Shown: positions 33,381 through 44,340 of the stretch, piece by piece
How positions within the stretch are numbered: position 1 is the first letter of the stretch
Layout of the letters: each line of letters opens with the position of its first letter
Assembly (NCBI RefSeq): GCF_022539665.2
Contig: NC_081334.1
Span: 124,001-188,000 of the forward strand
Direction of reading: 5' to 3'
Length of the DNA: 64,000 nt
From: Daphnia carinata
Lineage: Eukaryota; Arthropoda; Branchiopoda; Diplostraca; Daphniidae
Program-made: the position numbers and the translations under genes
Notes under the pieces: model-generated
Database searches by the model: none
What the model was told of the DNA's origin: nothing
Seen by the model: only the letters and a program-made list of their open reading frames with translations

Positions 33381-33469
33381 ACGATAGTAGTATGAAATAG
33401 TAAAAAATTTATGAAATTTGAAAAGTTTGTTGTGACCACTATAAAGTGCAATATAAGTAATAAATAGTT

Positions 33470-33800
33470 CTGATTTTGCTCTAATAGTATTTTGTTAAAT
33501 GAACTCTATTAAATACAATAAAGTTCATGTTCTCCTGTGATTTTAATTAAAATAGCATAGGAAAAAAAGGTTTTGTGAACCATTTAAGTAGTTAGTAAAC
33601 ACCATCGGTTTTTTAAAAAGGAAAATGCATATAAGCCGACGTTTTTCGCAATATTCAGCGTACCGGATTGGAGGCTCATAGTTCCATTTGGAACAATTTT
33701 TGAAAAATACTCCTATCTCTAATTAGAAATAGGGCTAATGCCTTGGGAAAATAGGGCTGACTTAAAATATTTTAAGTCAGTCCTATTTCATTGCCAATTT
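33470..33800. repeat. MULE-E-like terminal sequence inside F1
   Basis: Reads like a diverged E arm: AAATGAACTCTATTA, GAACCATTTAAGTAG, ACACCATCGGTTTTTT, ATAAGCCGACG, then AGTCAGTCCTATTTCATTGCCAATT at the tip (compare E2 58300-58700). Present also in F2 (about 36440-36770). It suggests F was built around, or captured, an E relative. Confidence 0.7.
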
Positions 33801-34119
33801 CAATGGAAGATCAAGCTTTTGAATTAGAATCAACTATTTCAAATAATATACTGTCCTTTAACATTCTTTTTTATTTTATTTACATTAAAATGCTTGGTTC
33901 TATAATTGGTTCTGTATTGGTCTATTCTATATGCTAATACCTTGGGAGGTTATTGGTACTACCTGAGGATGATGCAAGAGGGACTGAGGAGCCTGTGAGG
34001 CAGCTACCAGGTAACCAAAAAGAAGCTTGTAAGAGGAATCGAGGACGGTTATGGGAAAGACTGGGGAGGATAGTAGGATGCTCTGAGGAGGTACCTAGGA
34101 GCCAGTTGTGCTGTGTGGG

Positions 34120-34625
34120 TGTGGTATTTAACGGGCCGAAAGGGCTTTCAATTGGGTCGTCTCGTTTTTCCTGTCGTAGCGTGATTTGTTCTGCTACACA
34201 GTTGAGGGTATGGTATTCTTTTATGGCATACCATTTCCCTTCGCCCGTCGGGGTTATTGTGAAACTCAGGCCCGATGGTCCGGTCTGCATGTTGTTATGA
34301 CGGCACTTCAATGTCGTTTACCATCTTCCAGCATTCAAGAGGGGTTATTAGTTTAGTTTCTTGTGAATACACCGTGCCGAAAGATCCTGTTATCTTCTTC
34401 GTTTTTGTCCATTGTCTACACGTCCATCCTTTCCAGAAGCTGCTGGGTTCTGTTTCGTCGTTAAAGTGTATGCAGTGGGTATTCTGGGTAAGTGTGCTGT
34501 ATCCGTTGCTTTGTTGTTACAGTAGTATGGTGCTTCTATGTCTAAAATTCCTCTAATCTTTACGTTGTTACAGTCGCATACGGTTGAATAAATTGGATAC
34601 GTGGATGGCATGATGGTGGGTAAGT
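34120..34625 (-). pseudogene. env: B2 env, N-terminal part
   Basis: Frame 34611-34390 holds YPIYSTVCDC and RGILDIEAPYYCNN, the family-B env start; the second frame, 34311-34120, holds the segment with NNMQTGPSGLSF and CVAEQITLRQEK. A stop and shift between them and insertion F1 at 34120 break it. The signal peptide lies around 34620-34660. Confidence 0.75.
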
Positions 34626-34739
34626 GGATGAATAATAGTATCAGTTCCTTCTGTGAGAAAATAAATTTGAAGGTTTTTTAGAACTTCGATACTCCGTGGC
34701 GTTGCCGTAAGTTTTATCATTGATTTGTCATTCTAGTGT

Positions 34740-35760
34740 GTGCAGGTTTATTTGGTATGGGAAAGCAAACATCTGGTGCGCCGATTGTATAAGGCCTCTT
34801 CTGTTGCTCGAAGTATACGCGTTCTAGGGGTAAGCTGTCTTTGGTTGTTATTGAAGTGTTTTCTTGGCCTTCCTGGTCCTCGTCGTACTGTTTCAGTTTG
34901 CGGTTAATTTGTGGCGTGTGAGGTTTCTTCTGCTTTTAAGTTTCTTGGTGCGTAAAGCTTTCGGCGACTGACGTGCACTACTGATTTTAGCTTTTCGTTG
35001 TTGTCGTTTTGGATCTCGTAGGTGATGTCTGAAAAACTTTTGGTTATTTCGAATTGTCCATTCCATCGGTTGATGAATTTTTCCAGCGGTCGGTGGGGCT
35101 TTCAATAGCACCAAGTCACCAATGATGTATTTGATTGTTTTTGTCCCTTTGTCGTAGTGTCTTTTTTGTTTTGTTTGTGCCCGGAATAGGTGTTTTTTCG
35201 CCAGTTGCTGCGCCTTCTTCCCCTGATGTGAGTACATTACACTGGTGTCTTTGTATGTTTTGTACCGTCTGTCGCTTTTGATGTCATTGGTGAGTACTGG
35301 TTGTCCTCCGGGACTTCAGGGATCCATATTTGGTAAAAATATCATTAACCAAGGCTCTAGCAATTGTTTGGGCAGTTTGATCTTTCATTGGTACTGTAAA
35401 AACGAAACGACTGGCAGAATCTGATAAGACTAAAATATACCTATATCCCTTTGCGCTTTCTTGATTTGGACCCACAATATCCATCGCAAGTCTCTCCCAT
35501 ACCCTTTCGGCTGGGGGCATAGGCTGCAATGGCGCTTCACTTCCTCCCACAGCTTTGCATTTTACGCAATTTTTATGCAATTTTTGATGTGTTCTGTTAC
35601 AATTTGTCGCATGTGTGGAAAGAAGTATTGCTTTTGATGTCTTGCTACGGTTTTTTCGATTCCAAAATGTCCTGCTAACATGTGCTCATGATTTTCATAT
35701 AATATTCCTCTAATTTTCTGAATGGGTACTACTAATCTTCCTTGGCTATCTGTTAATAGA
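34740..35760 (-). pseudogene. pol: B2 integrase
   Basis: Zinc region around 35720-35590 (MLAGHFGIEKTVARHQK, PHMRQIV, CVKCKA at 35570). Core: Asp in MDIVGPNQESAKG (about 35475), SASRFVFTVPMKDQTAQT; the second Asp and the Glu are lost by a deletion near 35290. C-terminal frame 35237-34893 has GDLVLLKAPPTAGK and AQTKQKRHYDKGTK. This copy keeps the first core strand that B1 lacks. Confidence 0.8.
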
Positions 35761-35789
35761 CCTGTTTCGTTGATTTAAAATTTGCTCTT

Positions 35790-36114
35790 AAATCTGCTAT
35801 TTTAACTTTTCTGGCTATCTGCATTTTCTTCTATTTTTGTTCTTTGTATTTTCTTTTCTTGTATTTTTTTCATTAATTTTTGGCAATGTTTATCAGCTTG
35901 CTGTAGTTCTATCCAACTGATTTCTTCCAAAAACCTTTTACTTTTACTTTCACTTTCCCTCTCAAGTTTTACGTTTTCGCTCTCGAAACTTTCGCTTTCC
36001 TTTTGAAGACTTTCATTTTCCCTCTCAAGGCGTTCCTGTTTTTTCTTTAAGCTTTCACTTTCTTTTTGAAGACCTTCAAGCTCTCTCGTGAGGATTTCTT
36101 TTTCCCTTGCCCTT
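35790..36114 (-). pseudogene. B2 coiled-coil linker before integrase
   Basis: Repeats of ESLQKESESFESEN and LERENESLQKES in a clear heptad-like pattern, then WIELQQADKHCQKLMKKI. Upstream it is cut by insertion F2 at 36114. Same block as B1 21640-22080. Confidence 0.7.
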
Positions 36115-37172
36115 CCCACACAGCACAACTGGCTCCTAGGTACCTCATCAGAGCATCCTGCTATCCTCCCCAGTCTTTCCCATAACCGTCCTCGATTCCT
36201 CTTACAAGCTACTTTTTGGTTACCTGGTAGCTGCCTCACAGGCTCCTCAGTCCCTCTTGCATCATCCTCAGGTAGTACCAATAACCTCCCAAGGTATTAG
36301 CATATAGAATAGAACCAATACAGAACCAATTATAGAACCAAGCATTTTAATGTAAATAAAATAAAAAAGAATGTTAAAGGACAGTATATTATTTGAAATA
36401 GTTGATTCTAATTCAAAAGCTTGATCTTCCATTGACATTGGCAATTAAATAGGACTGACTTAAAATATTTTAGGTCAGCCCTATTTTACCAAGGCATTAG
36501 CCCTATTTCTAATTAGAGATAGGAGTATTTTTCAAAAATTGTTCCGAATGGAACTATAAGCCTCCAATCCGGTACGCAAAATATTGCGAAAAAAAGTCGG
36601 CTTATATTCGTTTTCCTTTTTAAAACACCGATAGTGTTTAGTAACTACTTAAATGGTTCACAAAACCTTTTTTTCCTATGCTATTTTAATTAAAATTACA
36701 GGAGAACATGAACTATATTGTATTTAATAGAGTTCATTTAACAAAATACTATTAGAGCAAAATCAGACTATTTATTACTTATATTGCACCTTATAGTGGT
36801 CACAACAAACTTTTCAAATTTCATAAATTTTTTACTATTTCATACTACTATTGTTACGTAATTCTAAATTTCTAATTTTTAATTCTAATTTGAAATGGTA
36901 AACCCCAAAATTTACATTATCTAACAATTCTACTTGAACCAAATGTTTTTGCGATACTTTAAAACTCACGAGTCTTACTTTCATGGAGGGACCTCCTAAA
37001 GCACTCCTGAGCATATCACCAACAATTTCTTGAATTGAAAATACTGGCATGTTTCTCCACAACTTTCCAGCGTCTTGTGGCCCTCCTCAGTACATCTCAA
37101 CGGTATGTTTGATGCGCTGGGGAGACTAAGAGCCTTTTAGGAGGTCCCCAGGAAGGGGATGTGCCGTATGGG
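36115..37172 (-). mobile_element. TIR repeat F, copy F2, inserted in B2 pol
   Basis: 1058 bp, inverted relative to F1; ends CCCACACAGCAC (36115) and GTGCCGTATGGG (37161-37172). Lacks the hAT MITE of F1. Separates RNase H from the linker of B2. Confidence 0.78.
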
Positions 37173-38640
37173 TTGTTTCTACTCGTGTTAGCGGCACTAC
37201 GGGAATACGGCTTAGGGTGTCAAAATTTCTGTGCGACTTCCCAGGCCGGTATCCAATGGCGATGTCGAATTCTTGTAATCAGAGTGCCCTTCTAGCTAAT
37301 CTTCCTGCGGGTTCTGTCTAGCTCATCAGCCATTCTAAAGGTCAATGGTCGGTAAATACGGTAAATCTTCGTCCGTATACATATGTCCTAAACACGTCGA
37401 TTGCGTGGATGATTGCGTAAGCCTCTTTCTCTGTGGTTGACCACTTGGCTTCGCGATCGTTCAGATGTTTAGATTTATACGCTATAACGACTTCTACGCC
37501 GTCTGATTAACGGGGTTCCTGCACGTTGGACTCCGCTGAATCCGCTGGTTGATGTCCAGTCTGTTTCTGAGCCAAGACTGCTCCTATTCCGTATCCAGAA
37601 GCATCCGTGCAGATGATAAGTTCGCGCGTGAAATCTGGATAACCTAGGATAAGTCTAGTTTTGAGACAGTTCTTCATACAGTCAAAGGCGTGCCTTTGTT
37701 CCTCCCCCATTTCCACTCGGCTGATGTTCTCGTGATCGCTGTCAGTGAGTGTGCTTTATCAGCAAAAGCCCGGATGCATTTCCTGTAATAGCTAGCCAGA
37801 CCTAAAAATAAGCTCAATTCTTTTACTTTTTTGGGAGCTGGGTATTTTATGATTTCTTCTAGCTTTTTCGTACTCGGTGTTATTCCTTTTTTCGAAACAA
37901 TATATCCTAAAAAATCTAACTCTTCTTTGAAAAATTCACATTTCTTTCTTTTTAGCATGTGCCTTGCGTCTTTAAGAAGCTTGACCACTGTTTCCAGATG
38001 TGTCACATGTTCTGTAATATTATTACTGAACACTATGATGTCATCGAGATAAACCAACGCGAATTTGCGATTGCAAGATGTTATTCATTGCTCTTTGAAA
38101 AGTGCTTGGTGCATATGTTAAACCAAATGGCATTCTATTAAATTCTTATTGTCCAAATTCACAGATGAAGGGGGTTTTGTGCTTGTCGCTTTCTTCTATC
38201 TCGATTTTCTAGTAGCCGCTCAGTAAGTCGAATGTTGAGAAGTAAACTGATCCGCTCAATGCATCGATGGTGTTGTCATTTCTTGGTAAAGGATATTTAT
38301 CTTTGATGGTTATTTTGTTCAATGCCCTATAGTCAATACATAAACGCCTTTTCCATCTTTTTTTGGGTACCATTACTATTGCTGCTGCAAATGGGCTGTG
38401 ACTTTCCCTAATAATCTTGTTACTCAACATTACTGCAATTTTTGTTTTGACAATGAGTTTTAATGCTTTTGGTGTCCTGCGCAATCGTTGAGTTAATGTA
38501 TCCTATGTTGATGGTATGCCTTACATCAGTTGCTAGACCCAAATCTGATTCCTGTTCTGCGAATAGGGTTTCGTGTTTTTTCAATAGGATTTTGGTTTTT
38601 AATGCGTATCTCATCAGCGACGTAGGTCGTTTCACCTTCT
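37173..38640 (-). pseudogene. pol: B2 reverse transcriptase and RNase H
   Basis: [58 protein letters not shown], then frame 38057-37674 with VYLDDIIVFSNNITEHV (active box intact) and FLGLASYYRKCIRAF. RNase H frame 37716-37507: IICTDASGYGIGAVLAQ keeps the TDAS motif. Shifts near 38200 and stops near 37500 and 37320; the RNase H C-terminus reaches F2. Confidence 0.88.
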
Positions 38641-39060
38641 TGGGTTGTTTTAATTCGTTTGGATTTCTTGTTATTGTCTGATTGGGAGAAAGATTCTAAG
38701 CTGCGATAATCTGTTTCTGTAAGGTCGTTGTTGTCGTTATTCTCTTTTGCATTTTCTGGGAGGAGTGGAATATGGATGCCTGCTTTGCCAAATGCTAGAC
38801 TGTATATAGGATGTGTGTTTTTTTCCAAAGTTGTGTTCTATCTTAAAATGGTCGTAACTGATCTGTCTGTCCCTGGTTTTAATTTTTAAATTGTTGCTTG
38901 ATAAAAATTCTAATCCCAAGATGCAACTTTCGTTTGAATTTTCCATGATAGAGAAATGATGGTTAATAACATGGTTGTCGTTAATAATAATTGAAAATTC
39001 AAATTTCCAATTGATTTTAGTATTTGTCCGTGTAGTATCTATTTTGGATTCTAAACTATA
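38641..39060 (-). pseudogene. pol: B2 protease remnant (active site deleted)
   Basis: Minus-strand text NESCILGLEFLSSNNLKI (about 38940-38890) matches the C-terminal half of B1 protease, but the sequence jumps from the gag end to WKFEFSIIINDNHVIN, skipping ~135 bp that hold DTG in B1. Non-functional. Confidence 0.72.
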
Positions 39061-41926
39061 TGTTGCGGGATTGTTTGGTAGGGATATTGTTTTTACTGCA
39101 TTTGACGGCGGTTCGGATTGTTGATACGTGCCATATCTGTCCAACATTCTCGTTCAATGTGTCCTCTTTTATTGCATTTGTGGCAGATAATAACTCTATT
39201 CCCAAGAGTGTCGGAGGTGTTTGGTTGGTTATGTCGTGGCTGTGGATATTGATGAGAATAGGATGGGTTTTGGGTATACACCTGTTGATTGTTGCGTGGT
39301 GGGAAGTTGGGTCGATTGTAGTGTGTATGGCTACTGGTGTATGAAGATCTGTGAGGTGGATGCTGGTAGATTGGGTAATAAGGTTGTCTATACCCTGTGG
39401 GGATACCTTCTCTTCGTGGTGAATTATAGTTGTTGCGGAATGGGCTGTTTTTTCTGCTACGATTGAAGTTTCTTTCACGGCTGGAACCTCTGCCATTCGA
39501 CCTTTCGTGAAATCGTACTCGTAAATTCTGTGGTCTGGAATATCGTTCGTTTGATCGTGAAGTTCTTTGTTCGTACCGATCTGCTGCTGCTACGGTTATA
39601 TCGTTATCCTGTGATAATTCACGATTCTTATTAGTATTTTCCAATTCTCGTATTTTGTGTTTTAGGAATTCGATTTCTGTCTTTTGTTGTGAAAGTTCGT
39701 TGTCTTGTTGCCTCTCGTGACGCGTTATCCCTGCAATAACTGCGTTTATTTCTATGTCGTCTGCAGTCTCTTTGCTATGTAGAATGCCTTCGGATATGGT
39801 CAGTTGCTTACATAACTGGTCGAAATCTTCAGGGTCTTCGGGCATTCGGAAATAGAGTTCTCCTCTCATCTTTGGTAAAATGCCTTGTATCAGGATTCGA
39901 TTTTGGTATAATATCTCATTCTCTTGACTGTGTTTATGAGTCGACCTTCAACAACGGTTTGGTTTTGGTCTGATTTTTCTTCTTTGCCTTCAACGAACTC
40001 GTAGAGACTGTTGATTCTTGAGAAAAAGGCTTTGCATTTCTCTTCAAGTTTCTGTTTTAGCATCGACAACTTTTTTCGAAATGCTGCTAAGTCGTATGCA
40101 TCTTGGAACCTTGCAATGATGGTGGTTTTCCACTCGTCGTAGTTTAACTCGTCACCCTTGTTTTCTATGTAGTTTCCATGCCAATCTAGGGCATCGCCTT
40201 TTAGTCTGTCGGAGAAGAATCGTATTTTTTGGTTGTCATACTAGTCGTTATTCTGTGCTACGTGTTCTGCACCCCTCAGCCATTCTGATATTAATTTATC
40301 AGTACTTTTTCCTTTGAAAATCGGTATAGACTTCTTGTCTTCTCTTGAAAACGGTTCTCCTAGTGCTTTTACGATGGGCTGGGTTGGGGTCATGCTGGAG
40401 TCTTCGGTATCTGTTGTGTCAGGTCAATCCTCGAAGTCTCCTTGTGCGAAAGTCTCATTTTGTTTTTTAGAGCCTGATACTTCTGTTCTAGTTAAAGGAT
40501 GTTTTTGATCTCTATTTGGTTTTTTAGGTCGTCGTTGCGTTGCTGGAGTTCGACGATGTGTTCTGATTCAAACTCGTAATGGAAAGATTTGTCTCCACTG
40601 TCTGCTGGCAAATTTAGGTCGTTTATTTCACTTACTAATTTCGTTATTTCTCCTGGTTCGTTTGAGTTGTATAAATCTTCGGTTTCAACAAATGTTACCT
40701 GTTGTTTCTGATAATCTTTTATTCGGTTCTCTACATACTTGATTTTTTCTTCTTGTTCGCCTGTCTGTTTATTTATCTCCTGTAACTCCTTTTCAAGGTT
40801 TTTATTTTTTGCTGTGATATCTATCTTTCGTAGCCCAGTCTTTTCGGTTAAGGTCTTTTCAAGGATTTCTTCTGTTTCCTTTGTTTCTGTCTGAAGTTGG
40901 TTGTTTTCTAACCTGGGTGGTTTCTAACCTCGTAGCCAGTTGCTTTCTTTCACCTTCAAGCTTGCTTATTATTTCTTGCCCTTCTCTGTCAACAGCTATG
41001 TTGTTTTCTTCTCTTTTTCTTACAAGGTTCTGCAATTGGCTTTCTGTTGCTGTGGTAGTTTCAAGGCTGTGTTCTAATTCGCTGATTCGGTTGTTAGCCT
41101 TCTCAAGGGAGTTCTTGAGTGCTTCGTTACTTCTTGGAGTTGCTCGAGGGAACTACTTAAGGTGTATTTGAAACTTTTTGCCTTTTTTTGTTGCTATCTA
41201 GCTGTTTTCGCAAGCTCTGTAACTCGGAGTTGAGGTCAGACGAATATTTTTTTCTCTGCAATCTGCTCCAGTACTACTTCCTTTTTCAAAACTCTGACTG
41301 TACCGAATAGGAATTCGTTTTCTTTACCATGCACGATGTTAACCTACTGTAATAAACTGTCAAGGTTTTCGGTGTTGCCACCGAGGAATACTACGTTGTC
41401 TTAGTGTCTTTGTGGTATTTGTAATAGTTTCTGCTTTAATACCACTTGGCACTTGCAACGTTTGTTCTAACAATGAATATGAATACAATTGCAATGCGTT
41501 GTGTGTCTCTTTGCTAATTTCTTGCTTCTTTGATTCTATTTGTTGGTTATTCGTTTTTGTCGAGATGGTCTGATAGGGTTTGTTTCGTTCTGACTTTTGT
41601 TCAAATTCTAAGTCTACGAGAGTTTTCTAGTGGTCCAAAAAATTTTCTCGGAGGCAGTTGGGATTTTGGTTTGTTGTGTCTGATTCGGGGAGTACAGGGT
41701 ACAAAGGTGGTGATAGTTCGTCGACAACGTTTGGATACAAGGTATTCTCTTTACGAGTAGTCTCTGGTGCAATATAATCAAGCGGCATTCGCTTACCTTT
41801 GATGGTGTTCCTTGGTCTGGTAGATTTGTTGGAGACGGGGAAGTGTAGAGCACAATCACTGAAATAAGGTACGGGTAAGAAACTTTTTTTCTGGGCAACA
41901 AGTGTAAGTCTCGTTGGGACCTCCAA
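39060..41926 (-). pseudogene. gag: B2 gag: leader ORF, coiled coil, capsid region, zinc knuckle
   Basis: From right: 41926-41614, an N-terminal open frame (VAQKKSFLPVPYFSD); 41590-40450, a long coiled coil matching B1 98-1150, in many frames; around 40350-40150 the block matching IPIFKGKS; and 39869-39093, an intact 258-codon frame with SEGILHSKETADD, an Asn/Arg/Tyr-rich basic region and the zinc knuckle CHKCNKRGHIERECW (about 39205-39160). This shows B gag is unusually long, about 900 residues. Stops and shifts abound in the coiled coil. Confidence 0.75.
41908..41925 (-). other. Primer-binding site of B2
   Basis: Minus strand TGGAGGTCCCAACGAGAC, two bases after the 5' LTR end. It fixes the orientation of family-B LTRs. 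Confidence 0.75.
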
Positions 41927-41927
41927 T

Positions 41928-42128
41928 TCTAAAGTTTCAAACCTCGTGTACTGTCAGTGAGTTGCCGAAAGAACTTCGCATTGCAAATTACAAACATGCG
42001 GTATTTATACTACTGCAGAACACTAATATCAATGTAAGGTAGGAGGGGATACATTCATTTTCACTTGTTCAACGCTTGAGGGATGTAAGAGGTGTGTCTT
42101 CCTTTGGTTATCCTTTGGGCTCGTTACA
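41928..42128 (-). repeat. Family-B LTR, 5' LTR of B2
   Basis: 201 bp (TCTAAAG...CGTTACA on plus). Followed on the minus strand by the primer site and gag. Inserted in A1 RNase H at its right edge. Confidence 0.88.
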
Positions 42129-43419
42129 CTTCTTTCTTCGTAATACACCATTTTAACTGAATGTCTGTCAGATGTTTTGCGGTATGGGCGATGGAGTGCT
42201 CTAGAGACTTATTCCAATCTTCTGTCGACCTTTCGACTGTTCTCGAGCCATTAACTGACTCGTCGTCGGGCCCTGGGTTAGCATTTGGATGGGGCATCTG
42301 AGAAGGGATTCCGCCTAGTCCATACCCACACGCGTCCGTGTGTCGGATGAACGGGCGCGTGAAATCCGGATACGAGAGGGTAGGGGCGGAACATAAACAT
42401 TCCTTTATGCCTTCAAAAGCGATTATTTCCTTCTGCCCTCATTGCCATGGCACTGCGCTCCTCGGGAACCGCGTCAGTACATGGACTTTGTCGGCGAACT
42501 GATCTATGAAACGTCTATAATAATTTGCTAGGCCTAAGAGAGCTCTAACCTGGTCCGAGTTTTTGGGGGCCGGATTTTTGTTACCGCCTTTAATTTGTTG
42601 GGATCTACCATGACCCCTTTTTCTGATACTATTTGTCCAGGGTATTCTTCCGCATTGGCCGCGAATTTACACTTTTGTATCTTGACCTTGAGGCCGTTCA
42701 CCTGCAAAAGGCGAAAAGTTAAGGCTACATGTTCTACGAGTTCAGCTATGCTTTTGCTGTACACAATGATGTCATCAATATACACCATAACACACTTGCC
42801 GATCAAGGATTTAAGGACGATTTCCATTTTCCTCTCAAATGTGCTTGGGGCATTGCATATTCCGAACGGCATCCTGGTGTACTCAAAGTGTCCTGACTGC
42901 CGTGAATGCGGTTTTATGAATGCCCTCTTCGGCTATCTCGATCTGCCAGTATCCACTGAAAAAGTCGAGGGTTGAAAATAATTTGGCTCCATGTAGAAAA
43001 TTCAGTGTGTCCTCTATTCTAGGTAGAGGATAGCGGTCCTTTGCAGTGACCGCGTTTAAGTCCCTGTAGTCTACACAAAATCTTAATTCTCCCGATTTCT
43101 TTTTTACCATCACTATCGATGCTCTGAAAGCGCTATATCTTTCTCTGATGATGTTATACTTAAACATCTCTTCTATCTGCAGTAGTGCTATTGGTTTTGC
43201 TGCTGGCATCCTATATGCTCCTCTCAATTTCGGGTTTCCCGTTGTTATTATCCTATGTTTGATTACGTTAGTACATCCTAACTCTACTAGCTGTGATGCG
43301 AAATCTGTCCTGTGATTATTTAAGACTTGTTCCATTTTTATTCTGTCTGATCCTTTCAGGTATAAATTGGGTTTTCTATTTTTCTTATTTAGACAAGTTA
43401 CAGATTCTACTCCGTTCAA
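42129..43419 (-). pseudogene. pol: A1 reverse transcriptase and partial RNase H
   Basis: Frame 43419-42883: TTGNPKLRGAYRMPAAKP, ASIVMVKKKSGELRFCVDYR, DRYPLPRIEDTLNFL, FSTLDFFSGYWQIEIAEE. Frame 42872-42534: MPFGICNAPSTFERKM and MVYIDDIIVYSKSIAE (active box YIDD intact). RNase H from 42480: HTDACGYGLGGIPSQMPHP, then an acidic insert (PGPDDESVNGS) before SLEHSIAHTAKHLT. Ends at 42129 where the B2 LTR entered. Confidence 0.87.
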
Positions 43420-43624
43420 TAATAATGTTAGTGTTTTATTAGCTATATCTATTTTATGTTTTGTATTTCTTGAAAAAATCTAATCCCGAGACACAACCCT
43501 CTTGTGTTTCGGGTAACACAAAGAAGTCATGTTCTAGGCTACAATTCGATGTTAGTTTGATACTTAATTTGAAACATCCTAATATCATCTATGCATATCA
43601 TAATACATCCTGGTATCTTCTACC
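43420..43624 (-). pseudogene. pol: A1 protease remnant
   Basis: Text GCFKLSIKLTSNCSLEHDFF and GCVSGLDFFKKYKT matches the C-terminal half of A2 protease. The N-terminal half with the catalytic Asp is deleted, joining directly to gag. Confidence 0.7.
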
Positions 43625-44340
43625 TTAATATCTTCCCCGACTGTAGGATCTATCCCGTGACTGAGAGCGGCTTCTGTGGTAGGATCTGTGTCGGTTGTAC
43701 GAGTGATCTCGACGATCTCTATCATACGAGTTATCGCTTGACCGTTGTCTATCCTCCCACTTCACGGTATTGTATCTGGACGGAGTTCTACCTTGTTGAT
43801 AGCTGTCGATATTGTTTAACGACCGTTTTTGCCCTGTTTTTGGTGTCGTACCTGATAAATTTAATTGCTTTAGATTTTTTTTCAATTCTTCTAGTTCCAA
43901 TTTTGTTTGGGTTAATTCTGCTTCTACGTCTCTAGGTAGTTTCTGCGTGTCTAGCTTGAATAATGGTTTGAGTTCTAGCGCTTGTGTGTTATAAGCAATT
44001 TCTTCTGCTTCGAGAGCTGCTTGTTTAAGACTTAGCGAATTTGGTGTGTTGGGATATTTGTTGTGGAATAGTATAGTTTTGATGGGTGGAAGTAGTCCAT
44101 CTAATAGCATTTTAATTAGAGTATCATCTTTATGTGCTGTTAAGTCATTACTTTGAACTTTTTCCTCATCCGCTTCTTTATAAACTGCGTTATATGCTTG
44201 CGTTATTTTGTCGATAAAGTGCCTAACTGGTTGGTGGATTGCTTCATTGATAATAATTTCGATTTCTGCTTAGCTCTATTTGCTGGAGGGTTGAAATGCT
44301 CTTGAATGAATTGCCACTGCAGTGCTGACCCTACTTTTTC
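43625..44340 (-). pseudogene. gag: A1 gag
   Basis: Capsid part with WQFIQEHFNPPANRA (about 44310), FIDKITQAYNAVYKEADEE, and frame 44110-43625 with MLLDGLLPPIKTILFH, a helical region AEEIAYNTQALELKPLF, then a strongly basic Arg/Ser/Tyr/Asp tail (SYDRDRRDHSYNRHRSYHRS) in place of, or before, a zinc knuckle. RS/RD-rich tails bind RNA. Cut at 44340 by the hAT element. Confidence 0.72.

Larger units (their letters stand above)
32802..34119 (+). mobile_element. TIR repeat F, copy F1, inserted in B2 env
   Basis: 1318 bp with inverted ends CCCACACGGCACA (left) and, on the opposite strand, CCCACACAGCACA (right). No coding capacity recognised; the frame 32912-33145 is shared with F2 but short. Carries a hAT MITE (33128-33380) and a stretch resembling the tip of MULE E. 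The target duplication is unclear. A second copy, F2, lies inverted 2 kb away. Confidence 0.75.
27326..42128 (-). mobile_element. LTR element family B copy B2, heavily interrupted
   Basis: Minus-strand order from right: 5' LTR (42128-41928), primer site, coiled-coil gag, protease remnant, RT, RNase H, coiled-coil linker, integrase, env, then after insertions an ankyrin gene, polypurine tract and 3' LTR. Insertions: F2 (36115-37172), F1 (32802-34119), and minisatellite plus element G (about 29359-32134), which replace the end of env and the post-env block. The two LTRs differ by roughly 15-20%, and the outer flanks (B1 post-env; A1 RNase H) do not form a duplication, so the span may combine two insertions rather than one. 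Confidence 0.65.
42129..44340 (-). mobile_element. Gypsy element family A, copy A1 (truncated)
   Basis: Minus strand: gag (44340-43625), protease remnant, RT and part of RNase H, cut on the left by the B2 LTR and on the right by a hAT transposon. Integrase and LTRs missing. Confidence 0.8.

Noticed and set aside
33934-34311. Frame running through the end of F1 as one protein
   Set aside because: The env part stops at 34120; the rest is translation of the F1 terminal region.
42163-42530. A1 and A2 as halves of one element split by the hAT
   Set aside because: Both contain protease, RT and RNase H, so they are two copies.
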